Source: Actinomucor elegans (lineage: Eukaryota > Mucoromycota > Mucoromycetes > Mucorales > Mucoraceae). Taken from it: a stretch of 64,000 nt of DNA. This document shows, piece after piece, positions 1 through 10,834 of this stretch; positions within the stretch are counted from its first letter, which is position 1; each line of letters starts with the position of its first letter. The notes beneath the pieces were generated by a model. It was not told where the DNA came from, searched no databases, and saw only the letters and a list, made by a program, of their open reading frames with translations. Location of the stretch: the NCBI GenBank assembly GCA_026027325.1, contig JAMSLZ010000001.1, positions 2,046,001 to 2,110,000 of the forward strand, in the 5' to 3' direction. Position numbers and translations under genes: made by a program.

Positions 1-72
1 TCCATTGAAAAGAGCTTACTTTTTTTTTTCTATAATTTATCGGAAATCATTGATATTTATTTCTCTTGGGTC

Positions 73-648
73 ATGGACGATCTGGAAGCGATTTGCCGAT
101 GGGTGCCTATGAGCCAACATTTTATTTGCCGCTTTACCTTAGAGCTTCTGTCAAATATCAACTCCAACTACTATCTAATCGCAGCGTATAAATATAAAAA
201 TTTCATTACAAATAACTCTTTGCTTTGTTCTATATTTTTCCCGAAAATTAAGCGTAGAAACCATTTTCATTGTTTTTCCAATAGTGATTTTATAATTTTG
301 AATGAGCCACTTATACGTCTTGCCTTCAATCCCAGCTTAGCTGACTCTGTTGACCTCTGGTTCATACCAATGGCAACACGTAGCTATATAGAATACGTTA
401 TTAGAAAAAGTGCGCTTTATTTTGTATATTTCCCGACAATAACTGCCATATATCGACTATTTGAAGAGGAGGTAGGTTGGAGTTTGCCAATCAATAAAGT
501 GAAGAATGTTGGACGCAGTTTTAGAAATCCGCCTTTTGGCAACCGTGAACCACTGGAATATATCAAACTCGAAATGCATGTAATTTATATCACATGCCTC
601 AAATGGATTATTCTCGTTGTACATAAGCCAAATAAGTGGCCCGAGTAG
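73..648 (+). CDS. Uncharacterised 191-codon ORF, possibly a gene relic
   Basis: An open frame of 191 codons with many Phe, Tyr and Ile residues, as expected from AT-rich non-coding DNA. I recognise no domain. A stretch near residues 140-165 (basic, then NPPFGNREPLEYIKLE) looks more protein-like than the rest. No convincing intron joins it to neighbours, and the upstream 72 bases hold only a T-run. It may be chance or the remnant of a mobile element. Function unknown; I would not rely on it as a gene. Confidence 0.2.
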   Translation: MDDLEAICRWVPMSQHFICRFTLELLSNINSNYYLIAAYKYKNFITNNSLLCSIFFPKIKRRNHFHCFSNSDFIILNEPLIRLAFNPSLADSVDLWFIPMATRSYIEYVIRKSALYFVYFPTITAIYRLFEEEVGWSLPINKVKNVGRSFRNPPFGNREPLEYIKLEMHVIYITCLKWIILVVHKPNKWPE

Positions 649-1247
649 AAACAGTGTCTTGTTCTGAACATGTATCAGCCATCAGATGCAAGATTAAAGG
701 GGAATTACTTGAGAATTGTAAAATGGTGGCCATTTCCTTATTACACCAACAATTGCTTATGTTGTGTGCTATACGTTGGTAATCATATTCTCATTCTTTT
801 ATTAGTATCTTTTTTTGGCCCTAGAAAACGATCGAAAGATGGTATATAATTTAACAACAATTACTCTCAATAATCGATATAAAACATAGCGTATGTTTTA
901 AATCATTTGATGTGTAATGAGAAACTGCATAAATGAATAGAACGGTCTTTTCATTCAAGTTTATCAAAAGAAATATCTGGAAAAAGAGAATAATAGTCCT
1001 GACTTTTATATTCTGATTGTTTAAACCGTACAGACCAGTCGTAAGTCCATGATACCTTTGGTCAAGCAAAAGGTACATGGAATTCCTGAGACAGCTTGAT
1101 CGCAGCACCTGCTATTTTATGCCGCCTATTCACCAGATCGTGACTGTCCGTGCCAGTAAAGAGTAATTCTTTTGTTACTTGAGGTCCTTTCAAGAAAAAG
1201 CTACTATGCAAATCTACTTTTTTTTTAACTTGTAAAGAACGCATCTA
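649..1247. other. Non-coding gap upstream of the WDR24-like gene
   Basis: No clear gene. A 60-codon minus-strand ORF starts at 1244, four bases from the WDR24-like start codon and divergent from it. It reads somewhat protein-like (KGPQVTKELLFTGTDSHD) but stops at 1065 and joins nothing obvious. This space presumably carries the promoter of the downstream gene. Confidence 0.5.
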
Positions 1248-4046
1248 ATGAATGAGAATTATACCCTGCGTGAACGCATGTCTGGTGCTATCAATGCACT
1301 TAGCATTGCGCCCGATGGCAAGGCCGTTGTTGTTGCTGGCAGAGAAAGTAAAACAAAAAAAAAAAAAATACAAAAACTATTTTACAAAAAAAAAGATAAA
1401 GCAACTTTTAACACCTTGTAGTTTTAAAGATATTCACCATTCAAAAATCAGAGATAACAGAGTCTTTGAATTTACGAGCCGGTAGTCATTTCAATTTGAA
1501 TTATAGTAGCAACGACGTAAAATGGGGAAACAATGGTAAAAATAATGATAATAAAAAAAGGCATAAATTCTAATATAATAACATAGCTACCAAGTACAAG
1601 GTGGCTACAGCTGCTACTAATGGTGCTATTATCCTATGGGATTTAAACAAGATTGGCCGAAAAGCAGGTAGCGAGATAAATCACGAGTTGTGCGTAGTGT
1701 CCGTTTTTTTTGACTCGAAAAATGTATAGAACGAGTGATTACTGAGCATTCTCGAGCTGTCAATCGGATTTGTTTTCAACCTGATAACGGTAATATCCTA
1801 CTAAGTGCTTCTCAAGATGGTACAATGAAGTGCTGGGTAAGATCACAAATCATAGGATATGAAACTATGTTCTGATAGCTTTGGATAGGACTTTAGAGAT
1901 CCAAAAAATGGAGCAAGATATCGCTTTGAAGGAAAGTCAGAGTCAGTGCGCGACGTTCAGTTCAATCCAGTTAGTATTTATGAGTTTGCCGCTGCGTTCG
2001 AGACAGGTACCATCCAGGTAATAAAATAAAATATATGAATATTTTGATAGAGTATTGATGTTGTCCTTTTTCTTTTTCAGAAATGGGATATGCGTAATCC
2101 AAAAGCATTGTATGATCGTAAAGTAAGTGCACACAATGGTCCTTGTTTGACAGTCGATTGGCATCCCAATGGCAAGTTGGTAGCCAGTGGCGGTCGAGAT
2201 AAAACCATCAAGGTGTGGGATATGACGGCAGATAGTAGACGACCACTCTATACTATTCGAACCATGGCATCCGTATCTCGCATCCAATGGCGACCTGGTT
2301 TTGACAGTGAAATCGCCTCTTGCGCCTTACTGACAGATAGCAGAATTCATGTATGGGATATTCGTAGACCTCATATTGCCAAATATGCTTTTGATGAACA
2401 CGATACCACGCCCACAGGCTTCATGTGGCTCAACTCGAGTGAATTACTTTCAGTGTCTAAAGATAAATGGTTCATTAAGCAAAACATCAAAGGTTCCTAT
2501 AGACCGTTCGACCTTCTCAAACGAAATGGGATGGGATGGAATGTACAAGGTGACATAGCCTTTGCTATCGACAAAAGCTCTCGTAACTTGTTTGTAGATG
2601 AAAGTATCATATCAAAACCAGTAATGGATTCGCCCAAGAATTGGAAAAAGCTAGGTCTGAGGAATGCTTTAGATGAAGAGGTATTAACCAGAAAAAACTA
2701 TAAAACAAGAAAAAGAAATGCGTTACTCAAGCTTGTGTGTGTGTTTTTTTTTAAAAAAAAAAGGTGATTCAATATATCCCGCCACAAAGCTGTGGTATAG
2801 TACATATGCCTTTGTTTGATTTTGAGGCATTTTCGATCTTTGCAGAAAACTATGTTATATCAGGCGAGAATATTGCTGTGGCCTGTGATATCAATGGAGA
2901 GGTAAGCATTCTTTGCATCCTTCTTAGCAGACACTCATCCCCAAAGTTAGCTGGCCTGGAGAATGGGAAGATATCGAACAGCTCAAACTTGGAAAATCAT
3001 TGGCATGTTTTATAGTGATGAAGCCATGGAAAATGATAAGGAGGATCCATCCAATCAGAATCAGACTGTATGTGATTTTTGTTTTAGACTTGGGATTTTG
3101 AATTAACAAAAAGCTGTCCATAGACTGATACATCCAGTGTGACGAATGAAAGTATCGAAGATGAAGAGGAAGTCAGTCATTTTGAAGGAACGGATGATGA
3201 TGAAAGTTTTCGCAGCCAGCAAGAATATACAGACGAAATATCACAGTCATCCGAAGGAGATTTGGAGAGTTTGAATACGAGTAATTCATCACATGTGCAG
3301 CACACGTCTGCTTCTTTTAATCTGAGATTGCCCTGGAAGCATGAACCTGTGGTTTTGGAACTGTTACAATACTACACAGATCAGGTTTGCGGGCTCTTTT
3401 TTTTTTCTTTCTGTAAACCCAGAGACTAACCATTAAACTATTAGGGTGATATACAAATGTGTGTGACTCTGTACTTGGTATTGGAGAAATATCTAAACAT
3501 AGACAATGACCGTATTGAGGATTGGTTCACAGCTTATATAGAACTTTTGCACAGATTCAAACTATGGTCAACAGCGACAGCCATCATCAAGGCATGCAAG
3601 GTACAAAATGTCCGAGAGCGAAATGAGGTAATAGAAAATTAAATTGAATTTAATTCAAGTGCAATAACTTTTTTTATTTTTATTATTTACTTTACAGAAT
3701 GCTACTACTATCAGTGTTGCTTGCAATACCTGTTTTAAACTAGTGAATGGAACAAGTGGTGGTTCTTGGGCTTGCGATAAATGTCATCGTTTACTAAATC
3801 CTTGTACTATATGGTAAGGCTTTTTATAATAGTGTTATCACGAGAAACGCTAATCTGACTTCTACCTGTAGCCATCAAACGGTCCGTGGTTTGTACGTCT
3901 GGTGCCAAGGGTGTAATCATGGGGGTCATCTTGATCATATGCGCGATTGGTTTGCAACCGAACAATTATGCGCTACTGGGTGTGGACATACTTGCGTTCT
4001 TCAACCATTAGTGCCCTCGATACCATTAGAAGGGGATAGGAACTAG
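1248..4046 (+). CDS. WDR24: WDR24/Rtc1-like WD40-RING protein (GATOR2/SEACAT subunit)
   Basis: Twelve exons splice in phase into 706 aa: 1248-1347, 1422-1535, 1587-1667, 1730-1836, 1889-2017, 2081-2680, 2764-2901, 2951-3067, 3124-3384, 3445-3627, 3698-3813, 3872-4046. The N-terminal half is a WD40 propeller, with blades such as ATNGAIILWDLNK, SASQDGTMKCWD and SGGRDKTIKVWDM. An acidic Ser-rich linker (about 440-510) follows. The C-terminus is a zinc domain rich in Cys and His (CNTCFK, CDKCHRLLNPCTICHQ, WCQGCNHGGHLDHM, CGHTC), the RING-like end typical of WDR24/Rtc1. In yeast and animals this protein sits in the vacuolar or lysosomal SEACAT/GATOR2 complex that relays amino-acid status to TORC1. 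The start ATG was chosen because it opens directly on the family's first blade. It converges on the next gene with 168 bp between stops. Confidence 0.9.
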
Positions 4047-4214
4047 ATGTTCTTTTATCTTCTAATTTGTAATATAATCTCTCACTCTCACTATTCAGTC
4101 TATCTATGCAAGAATTCTCATTTGATAGTATAGGTTATTTTCTTTTTTATTATAAAAACAAAAGCTAAAGACTGTATACTTTATATATGCAACTTAAAAG
4201 GGGATCTATGCCAT

Positions 4215-5824
4215 TTACCAGCTTAGCACCGTATTTAATAGTCTTGTAGCTAATCCATCTACGGATTTCGATTTTCTGAGGCCGCGTTCTTTTTCAGCTT
4301 CTACCATCATGTAATCATTTGAAACGACAAACTGATTGTCTTGACGAGGCAAACACGCTACATCCAATATAATTCGACCGCTACTGTTGGATCCAATTGA
4401 AAAGGAAGGATCATTATTTAAACACCAAGCTACACCTGTGGCTAGCGAGACCGTCACAGGACCATTCAGCTGAGATTGTCGAGTTAAAATTAACACCTCG
4501 TTCGGTAATGCTGGCACTGTTGGTTCTTCATTTTCTGTTGGTTGCTGCTGTTGCATCTGTTGCTGTCGCTTAAATAAAAGAGAGGCGTAATGTTTATCCA
4601 ACTTGGCTTGATTCTTCACATCAAAGGCTGCCCATAATGCTTCTTCCGCGGTTTGTAGCCTGTAGCACCAAATGTACTGACGCATCTGTAGGGCATTGGC
4701 CTTTTGCGTTAGTCTTGAAGAGGTCTTTCTGGACAATGTAGGTCTATTTGGAGAGGACAGCCTGGCAGAAGAAGATTCATCTGTTGTGGTTGTGATATTG
4801 GAAACGGAGGAAGGTGGAGATAGACTATCGGCAGCCTTGGCATCTTTACTGAGTGCTTCATCGAGTGATACGTAAGAAGATGGTCCCCATGATCTGTGGA
4901 GTGTAGTACTATTATTATTATTAGTACTATTATCGTTGCCCGAAAAAGTCGAAAGCACAGTTTCAATCATGGATCTTCTGCGATGTATAGACGGTTTTTG
5001 TACTGGCGAAAACGCTTTGGTGGCTTCAGGTTCCTTTGGCTCAACAGCTGCAGAATCTGCTGTAGCAGTAGCAGATGATGATGATGGTATGTTCTCAGTA
5101 GCAGTAGCAGTAGCAGCAGCAGTAACAGTAGCAGTAGCAGTAGCACTAGCAGGTGTTGTGGTAACTGTGTTCATATCATTGTTTGTTGTTTGGTCTTGTT
5201 GTTGTGCGCTATTCATCAGGTCATTGATTAAAGGATATAGTAAGTTGGGGAAAAACGGCTGTTGTGGTTGCTGAAAGCCGGTTCCGAAGACGTTGGTTGT
5301 TGGTATTTGAAAGTAATAAGGTTGCTGGATCATGGGTTGGGGCATTGATCCATTATGAAAGAGTGGATCTGTCGCACAAGCGCCTAGAATTTGCTGTTGC
5401 TGATAGTGCATCATGGGATTCATCATGGGTTGATTCACTACAAAAGGTACATTGGTCTTATTCAGTCTAGGTTCTTTACGTTTTTGGTGATGCCAACATT
5501 TTCGCTCTTTCCTAGTCTGAGGCGAAGCCGATCGAGCATGGCAATAATCATAATAATAATCTTGCTCCAATTGATTCTGGTCTTGGTAGTATCTTTCAAT
5601 GCCTGTAAAATAGTTAGTCATTGTATTGATTTTTAGTATAATCCAAAGGACTTACCCTCTTGGTAACTGTTTCTTCTTGGAGTAGTTCGTTTTTGCTTTG
5701 TTGGATAGGTATGAAATGGAGGAATGGGATATGCATCATCATAGAAGTCTTGATTGTAATAGTCGACTGGGTATAAATGATGATCCCATTGGTTTGCATA
5801 GTATTGGTAAGTGGGATTGAACAT
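4215..5824 (-). CDS. Q/S/T-rich protein with a WWE-like C-terminal region
   Basis: Two exons (complement 4215-5602 and 5656-5824) give 518 aa. The 53-nt intron begins GTAAGT, ends TTACAG and keeps phase (QE-G-IERYY). Residues 1-130 are Tyr/Gln/Pro-rich; the middle holds an Ala-Thr run encoded by imperfect CAG/TAG-like triplets near 5100-5150, and Ser-rich segments resembling phosphorylation sites. The only compact domain is C-terminal (about 375-480): QYIWCYRLQTAEEALWAAFD, then a segment with NEVLILTR and VSLATGVAWCL. The spaced W...W...FD pattern recalls WWE-type ubiquitin/ADP-ribose modules, but this is a weak by-eye resemblance. Function unknown; an adaptor role is a guess. Confidence 0.7.
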
Positions 5825-6059
5825 TATTCTATTTGAAAGAAAGAGCAACGATTTCAAAAACCTTTGAACCGAAATATTTAAGCTTATTGTGACCCAGAGA
5901 TCCTTGTTCAATGCATCATTGAAACTAAAAATACGCTTGGTTTTGCAGTGTAACAGAAGAAGCAGCGGATGGTCATTTCATATCATAGGCTATTTCTTTA
6001 TACAAATAGCTCTCAACGCTCAATCACAGCTTTAAACAAGGTGTTTATTTTACTAATTT

Positions 6060-7251
6060 CTACTTGTCAGATTCCTCTAAATCACTCTTCTTTGACTCTA
6101 TTTCATCATCATCCTCTTCCTCTTCAGAATGGGCTCTACTGCTTGCACGACTACTATCAACGCTATCTGACATTAATCGATTACGGTTACGATATTTCCA
6201 AATCTTATCCACCACATCTTCAGCACCAAATACTCCACTGAATCCACGAATGAAATCGTGGCTCTTATCTTCCCAAAGCAGCATTGTATCATTGATCGCT
6301 GTCTTGATCGTCTTTCTCAGATCTTGAATTGATTTCTTGGTTTTGATCTTTCTTTCTTTCAGGAACGAGATATTGAGTTCTTTTGCTGTAACACCTCGCT
6401 CAAGGTTTCTTCTTAAATAAGCATCATAATCTCGAACAATGCGGGTGATCAAGTCGGATGTAGAAATACCCTCAGTTCGTTCTGTAGGCAAAAATCGACC
6501 TTGATCTTTAACGAATGCATACACGTCACCCGATTCTCGACTTTGATAGGGTTCAGCGTCATGAGCTACATAGTCAATAGTATGGTGATCCAGGAACTCT
6601 TGATCCACAAACCACGGCGCATCTTGAATCACTTCATCGACCCATTTGCAGTGTCGAACTGCTTCATATCGCTCTACATCTGTCATGACAGTTTTGCCTT
6701 TACGTTTATGGGTTTCGATATCACTACAGACTATAAAGGAGAGACGCATTTTAGCCCTTTTTTTTTTTGGGTAATTGCATCGAGCTCTTGGATTTATACC
6801 TCCAACTAATAAATACACGTTGGGAAACGCCTTTTTTGCTTGCTCAAGTGCTTTAGCGTGGCCGAAATGAAATAAATCATAGATTCCTAAAAGAAAGTTG
6901 AGTTACCAAGGATCTTTAACTCAGTATAGCTTGTCTTACCATCGCAATAAATACGAACAGGTCGACCAATAGGTGGCTAAAGACATACACACATTAGTGT
7001 TAATGTGACAAAATGAAGGCTCAGACTCACGGGATTGATCTTGAATCCATATTGTTCTTCAATTCCTTCGGGTAAAGCAACCACAGCGTTACCATCAAAC
7101 TCTTCTTCACTTGTAGAAGACACCATGGGACCAACATGGCGCGTTCTTTTGGTATTGGGCTGCAATTCTAGTTTGTTTTTCCCAGGAATCGAAGTGTCTG
7201 TATTATCCTCATCTATCATGTGGGTTCATTTCAATGTTATCTAAAACCAAG

Positions 7252-7284
<33 letters not shown>

Positions 7285-7419
7285 TTTTTTACCTGATGCG
7301 TCGCGAGAAGTAGGTTGGTCATCAGGACCGTCCGAGATTTCCTCTTCCAACTGTCTCTTTCTCTTGGATAGCCTACGGCTAGCAGATGACGATGATGTAG
7401 GCACAGCAAAAGAACTCAT
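6060..7419 (-). CDS. PCT1: Choline-phosphate cytidylyltransferase
   Basis: Five exons (complement 6060-6730, 6800-6886, 6940-6976, 7031-7212, 7293-7419) splice in phase to 367 aa. The catalytic core runs from [13 protein letters not shown] through [18 protein letters not shown], which carries the HxGH nucleotidyltransferase signature, to [20 protein letters not shown] and [20 protein letters not shown] (the RTEGISTS motif). A basic helical segment follows ([18 protein letters not shown]), where the family has its membrane-sensing amphipathic helix, and then an acidic Ser-rich tail that may be phosphorylated. It makes CDP-choline from CTP and phosphocholine, the rate-limiting step of the Kennedy pathway to phosphatidylcholine. 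The first intron contains a 29-nt homopolymer. A bHLH gene lies 101 bp upstream on the same strand. Confidence 0.93.
7254..7282 (-). repeat. 29-nt homopolymer inside intron 1 of PCT1
   Basis: A run of 29 T on the plus strand (A in the transcript), followed after one base by seven more T. It lies just inside the donor of the first PCT1 intron, so slippage would change intron length without touching coding sequence. Confidence 0.95.
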
Positions 7420-7520
7420 GATAAGTAATGTCAAAAAAAAGGAATAGAACAAGTTTATTTCTTTTTTATAGTGTTTGACTGGGTTTGGTTTGAGTTTTTT
7501 TTTGTATAACCAAGGGCCAT

Positions 7521-8012
7521 TTAAGCAGCTTCTTTATTTTTGTTTTTCTGATGCATTGTTACTACAGAAAGATCTTTTAAAAATGGATCATCCTGGGGCA
7601 AATTATTTTCTAGATGTGCATGTAATTCTTCTATATAGTCAATAGCTGCTTGAAGCACGCTTAGTTTGTGAATCGGTTGCTGCACTGAGGTAGGGAATTG
7701 GGCTGTACAAGACGGTATCAGTGACTTTAGTCTTTCTATCTTGTCATTCATTCTCTCTCTTCTTCGTTTTTCTACTGCACTATGAGACGATCGACGATGA
7801 TTCTCTTTATGTTTCTGTTTTTCGATCGAGGCTGGTGGTGTTGGTGGTGGAAGAGGAAGTCCTAGTGGTTGCTGCCATTGGTAATTGAGAGGCGGAGTAG
7901 GTGGTGGGGCTGTTGGTGTGATATAGAAATGTACAATAGGCGGAGGAAGTCGTATAGGTGGAAGTCCTTCTGTTCTTTCGGTAGTAGTTTGTTCATTAAG
8001 TTGATTCTCCAT
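7521..8012 (-). CDS. Basic helix-loop-helix transcription factor
   Basis: A single-exon, 163-aa protein. Residues 1-75 are Pro-rich. The bHLH spans about 80-140: basic region SSHSAVEKRRRERMNDK, helix 1 IERLKSLIPSC, a short loop, and helix 2 IHKLSVLQAAIDYIEELHAH. The basic region has the His-Glu-Arg arrangement (H5/E9/R13) of class B factors, which predicts binding to CACGTG E-boxes as a dimer. There is no leucine zipper beyond a short LHAHLENN extension. The size and the neighbouring PCT1 recall the yeast Ino2/Ino4 pair that controls phospholipid genes, but orthology cannot be decided from sequence alone. Confidence 0.85.
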   Translation of the reverse strand: MENQLNEQTTTERTEGLPPIRLPPPIVHFYITPTAPPPTPPLNYQWQQPLGLPLPPPTPPASIEKQKHKENHRRSSHSAVEKRRRERMNDKIERLKSLIPSCTAQFPTSVQQPIHKLSVLQAAIDYIEELHAHLENNLPQDDPFLKDLSVVTMHQKNKNKEAA

Positions 8013-10834
8013 ATTGAAGCGATAAGGGAAAAAAAAAGGATGAGAGAAAGAGAAAGATAAACATAGGAGAATTTAGGGCCTTTGGAGACTAACAATGTTT
8101 CGTCAAGAAGCATGACTGTATGCGTATAGCTTATTGGATAAGAGTTGACACTGTAACCATGTGACGGGTTTGGTCGAAGCCTGCATTCAACAGCATAGCT
8201 TGATTAGATATTAAAAAAAATACCTTCTTCGATAATAAAATACCCAGAAAACAGGAACAGTAACCTTCTGTCATACTTGTAAAAAGTGTTTGCAAGGTAA
8301 AGAGACTGATCAAGGTCGATACTAGATGGAAGCGAGAAGCGGCCGCATTGGATCTAACAATTGACGAATCGTATTTGCTGAAACGATCACCAACTTGATT
8401 ATCTGGATAGATCAATGATATATGTCTTATCAACCCACCTTAACAATAAAATCATACAACACTGTTCATTGATCCGTTCCAGCCGAGAGACTGCAGTAGC
8501 GTTTAAACACGAAATATAGTAAATTTGACATAGCAAATTTAAGAATAACCTATTTAATGAAACAGGAAGGCCTTATCAATCAAGTTGCCCTATAATGTAT
8601 CTCGATGATTTAGGCTTTCTTGATTGGCTGAGAGAGAATTTGGTCCTGAATGGATGGTAGTTCGATCCTTGGTGCAAATTATAAACACTGCCAAAATAAA
8701 TGCTCTAAAATAAATGACTCTCAATTTAGTGTCTCTGATTCTGGGAGGAGGGAAAAGAGCCTTTCTGGTACTAGATAAACGAAAATATCACCCATCAAAA
8801 CTGGTGAAGGCTCTAACTTGGTAATTACGACTGACATTATAAATCAACACGCAGATTGAAATAGATCTAAAAGATTAGCAAATGTAATAACTCATTTCAG
8901 GCACGAATGGTTAATCATATGCAACATCAAGCCAAGATCAGTCCAGAATTTGTGCACCATGGCAGTTTCAAGGCTGCGATTTTAAAAAGAAAATATTTTA
9001 AGCTCAGAAATTAAAAAAAATCAGATAGGTGAAAACTAGTGCATTCAATTGTTGATGAGAGCTGTAGTACATTAAGCGTTTTTTCAAATAATATACGCTT
9101 TGTAGAGCAATGAAAAAGAAAATGTTGGTTTATTATAAAAAAATAACTTTATTTGGTTAGAGCTTCCGGCAGTTTTTTTTTTTTTTTTTTTGAGATATCG
9201 ATTGAATATACATACGCTACAAAGAGCATATTTTATTTTGCATTCATTTTAAATCTCAATATGATAGAGATATTGATTAATTAAAATCCTATACATTCTG
9301 TCAAAGGTTTCAATATGGATCTCAAGTTTATATTCCACCGCCAATGAAACCTCTCTGTTAATTCAAAAAAAACCATTTTTTCGTTCAGAGGAAAGCACAA
9401 ATCATAGATCTTTAAAAAAATTCAAATGACGTTCTATAGCGACAAGTATCATTATGAGTTTCAGGCTAGTAATATAGGAGAAAGATTTGCATCTGTTATG
9501 CAGCCTGTAACAAAATTAGAGTTTTAGAAGAAAATATAGTCGTATGGCTAGATTTATATAGCACTTTCTTCCGTACGTCTATAATCTCAGTTATTCATTC
9601 ATCTAAAAGAAAATATCGTACTGAACATAGTCCCAGAAATAAAAGCCTTATCCAAGTTTACTGTTGAACCAAACGTGATTTTATAATGTAAAAAGTCGAA
9701 ATGATCATGCTGCTTCTTGAGGTTGAACTACCATCATCCAATAAAAATTGCAGATTGTATTCATGATGACCCCAGCTACTCAAAACGGAAATCATACACT
9801 ATGCGACCCATAGGCATAAAAAGTTAGAATATCCTCCTTTTGAATGATATATATTTTGTAACAAGGTTGAAAATAAAATAATGTGTCAAATTTACATAGC
9901 GTCTTATTTAGTCAGTCAATCATATACAGAATAAATCTACTGAAAGTAATCATTTTAGTTTATATACATACCCCAGAAATCAAAACTATATCTTTGTTGA
10001 CTATTGCGCCACATACGTTATTGTCTTTGTCAAGAGCACTCATGGTAGGTGGCGTGGTCTCAGTAGTCAATTACTGCCATCCAATGAAAGCAGTTCACTT
10101 ATAATTCAACAAGTATTGGAAATATCACATCAAGAAACCATAGCAACAATGTTGTGCAGGTATATAGTGTAGATAAAGCAAAAAAAAAAAAAAAAAAATG
10201 ATATCATAATACAACAGACTTTTATATGATAAAGATAGTTTGAAGCTAATCTCATCTTTTTTTTTTCTTCATCAAAATTAGGTACGACACTCATGTCCAT
10301 TTGATGTGTAACCAGTAATAATTTTGTCAACTAATTCTGATGTTTTAAACCAGGAACAGTGTAGATTGATAGTAATGAACTTTCAGCTCAAGCAGATTTC
10401 CTTTATCAACAAAGACTAAAACAAAAATAACATTATACAATGAATTTTTGGATAGAAAGAGAATAAGTGAGAGAGAAATTTACAAGATATTGATCCTCAG
10501 CCAAAAAAGTAATAAATCAATGGCATGACTTTTTTTTTAGTTTGGCTTAATGCGGTCTGATGCTCCGGTTGGAACAATGAAATGTTTGAAACCAAACTAA
10601 TGTTTACGAAAGGATGATCTATTCCATTATACTGCTTATCACTTCCAACCACACCAATACGCTCTTAATGTAAATGCAAACTGACCCTTCATAAAATGAA
10701 ACTTGATCTTGTTCGTATCATAATATTTCGGGCGCCGTTCCCGACCTTTTTTTTTTTTTATAGTTTAGACTTGACTTTTCGTTTTCTTCTTTCTTTTTTA
10801 TTTTGTTTTTATTTTGTTATTTAATCTATTTGTC
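8013..10834. other. Long intergenic region, no convincing gene
   Basis: AT-rich DNA with short chance ORFs. A 100-codon minus-strand ORF (8131-8433) has a hydrophobic stretch (FHLVSTLISLFTLQTLF) followed by intron-like GT...AG signals, and could be an unrecognised spliced gene or a relic. One copy of the dispersed repeat lies at 8891-8950 and a weak one near 10545-10590. There are T-rich runs near 9174 and 10253, and a T/C-rich leader directly before the P450 reductase start. Confidence 0.5.
8891..8950 (+). repeat. Dispersed intergenic repeat, diverged copy
   Basis: CTCATTTCAGGCACGAATGG, ATCATATGCAACATCAAGCC and AAGATCAGTCCAGAA follow the consensus order, with diverged ends. Confidence 0.6.

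Noticed and set aside
4936..5274. Ala/Val-rich plus-strand ORF
   Set aside because: Antisense shadow of the Ala-Thr and Ser runs in the minus-strand gene.
8131..8433. 100-codon minus-strand ORF with a membrane-like segment and intron-like signals upstream of the bHLH gene
   Set aside because: Could not connect it to a start exon or any known family; left inside the intergenic entry.
8619..8685. Possible tRNA: GGCTGAGAG (A-box-like) followed by AGTTCGATCC (B-box-like)
   Set aside because: No acceptor-stem pairing, and the T-arm stem flanking TTCGATC does not pair. I found no convincing tRNA anywhere in the window.
9883..10104. 73-codon plus-strand ORF with a hydrophobic start
   Set aside because: No family resemblance, AT-driven composition, and no joining exon; treated as chance.
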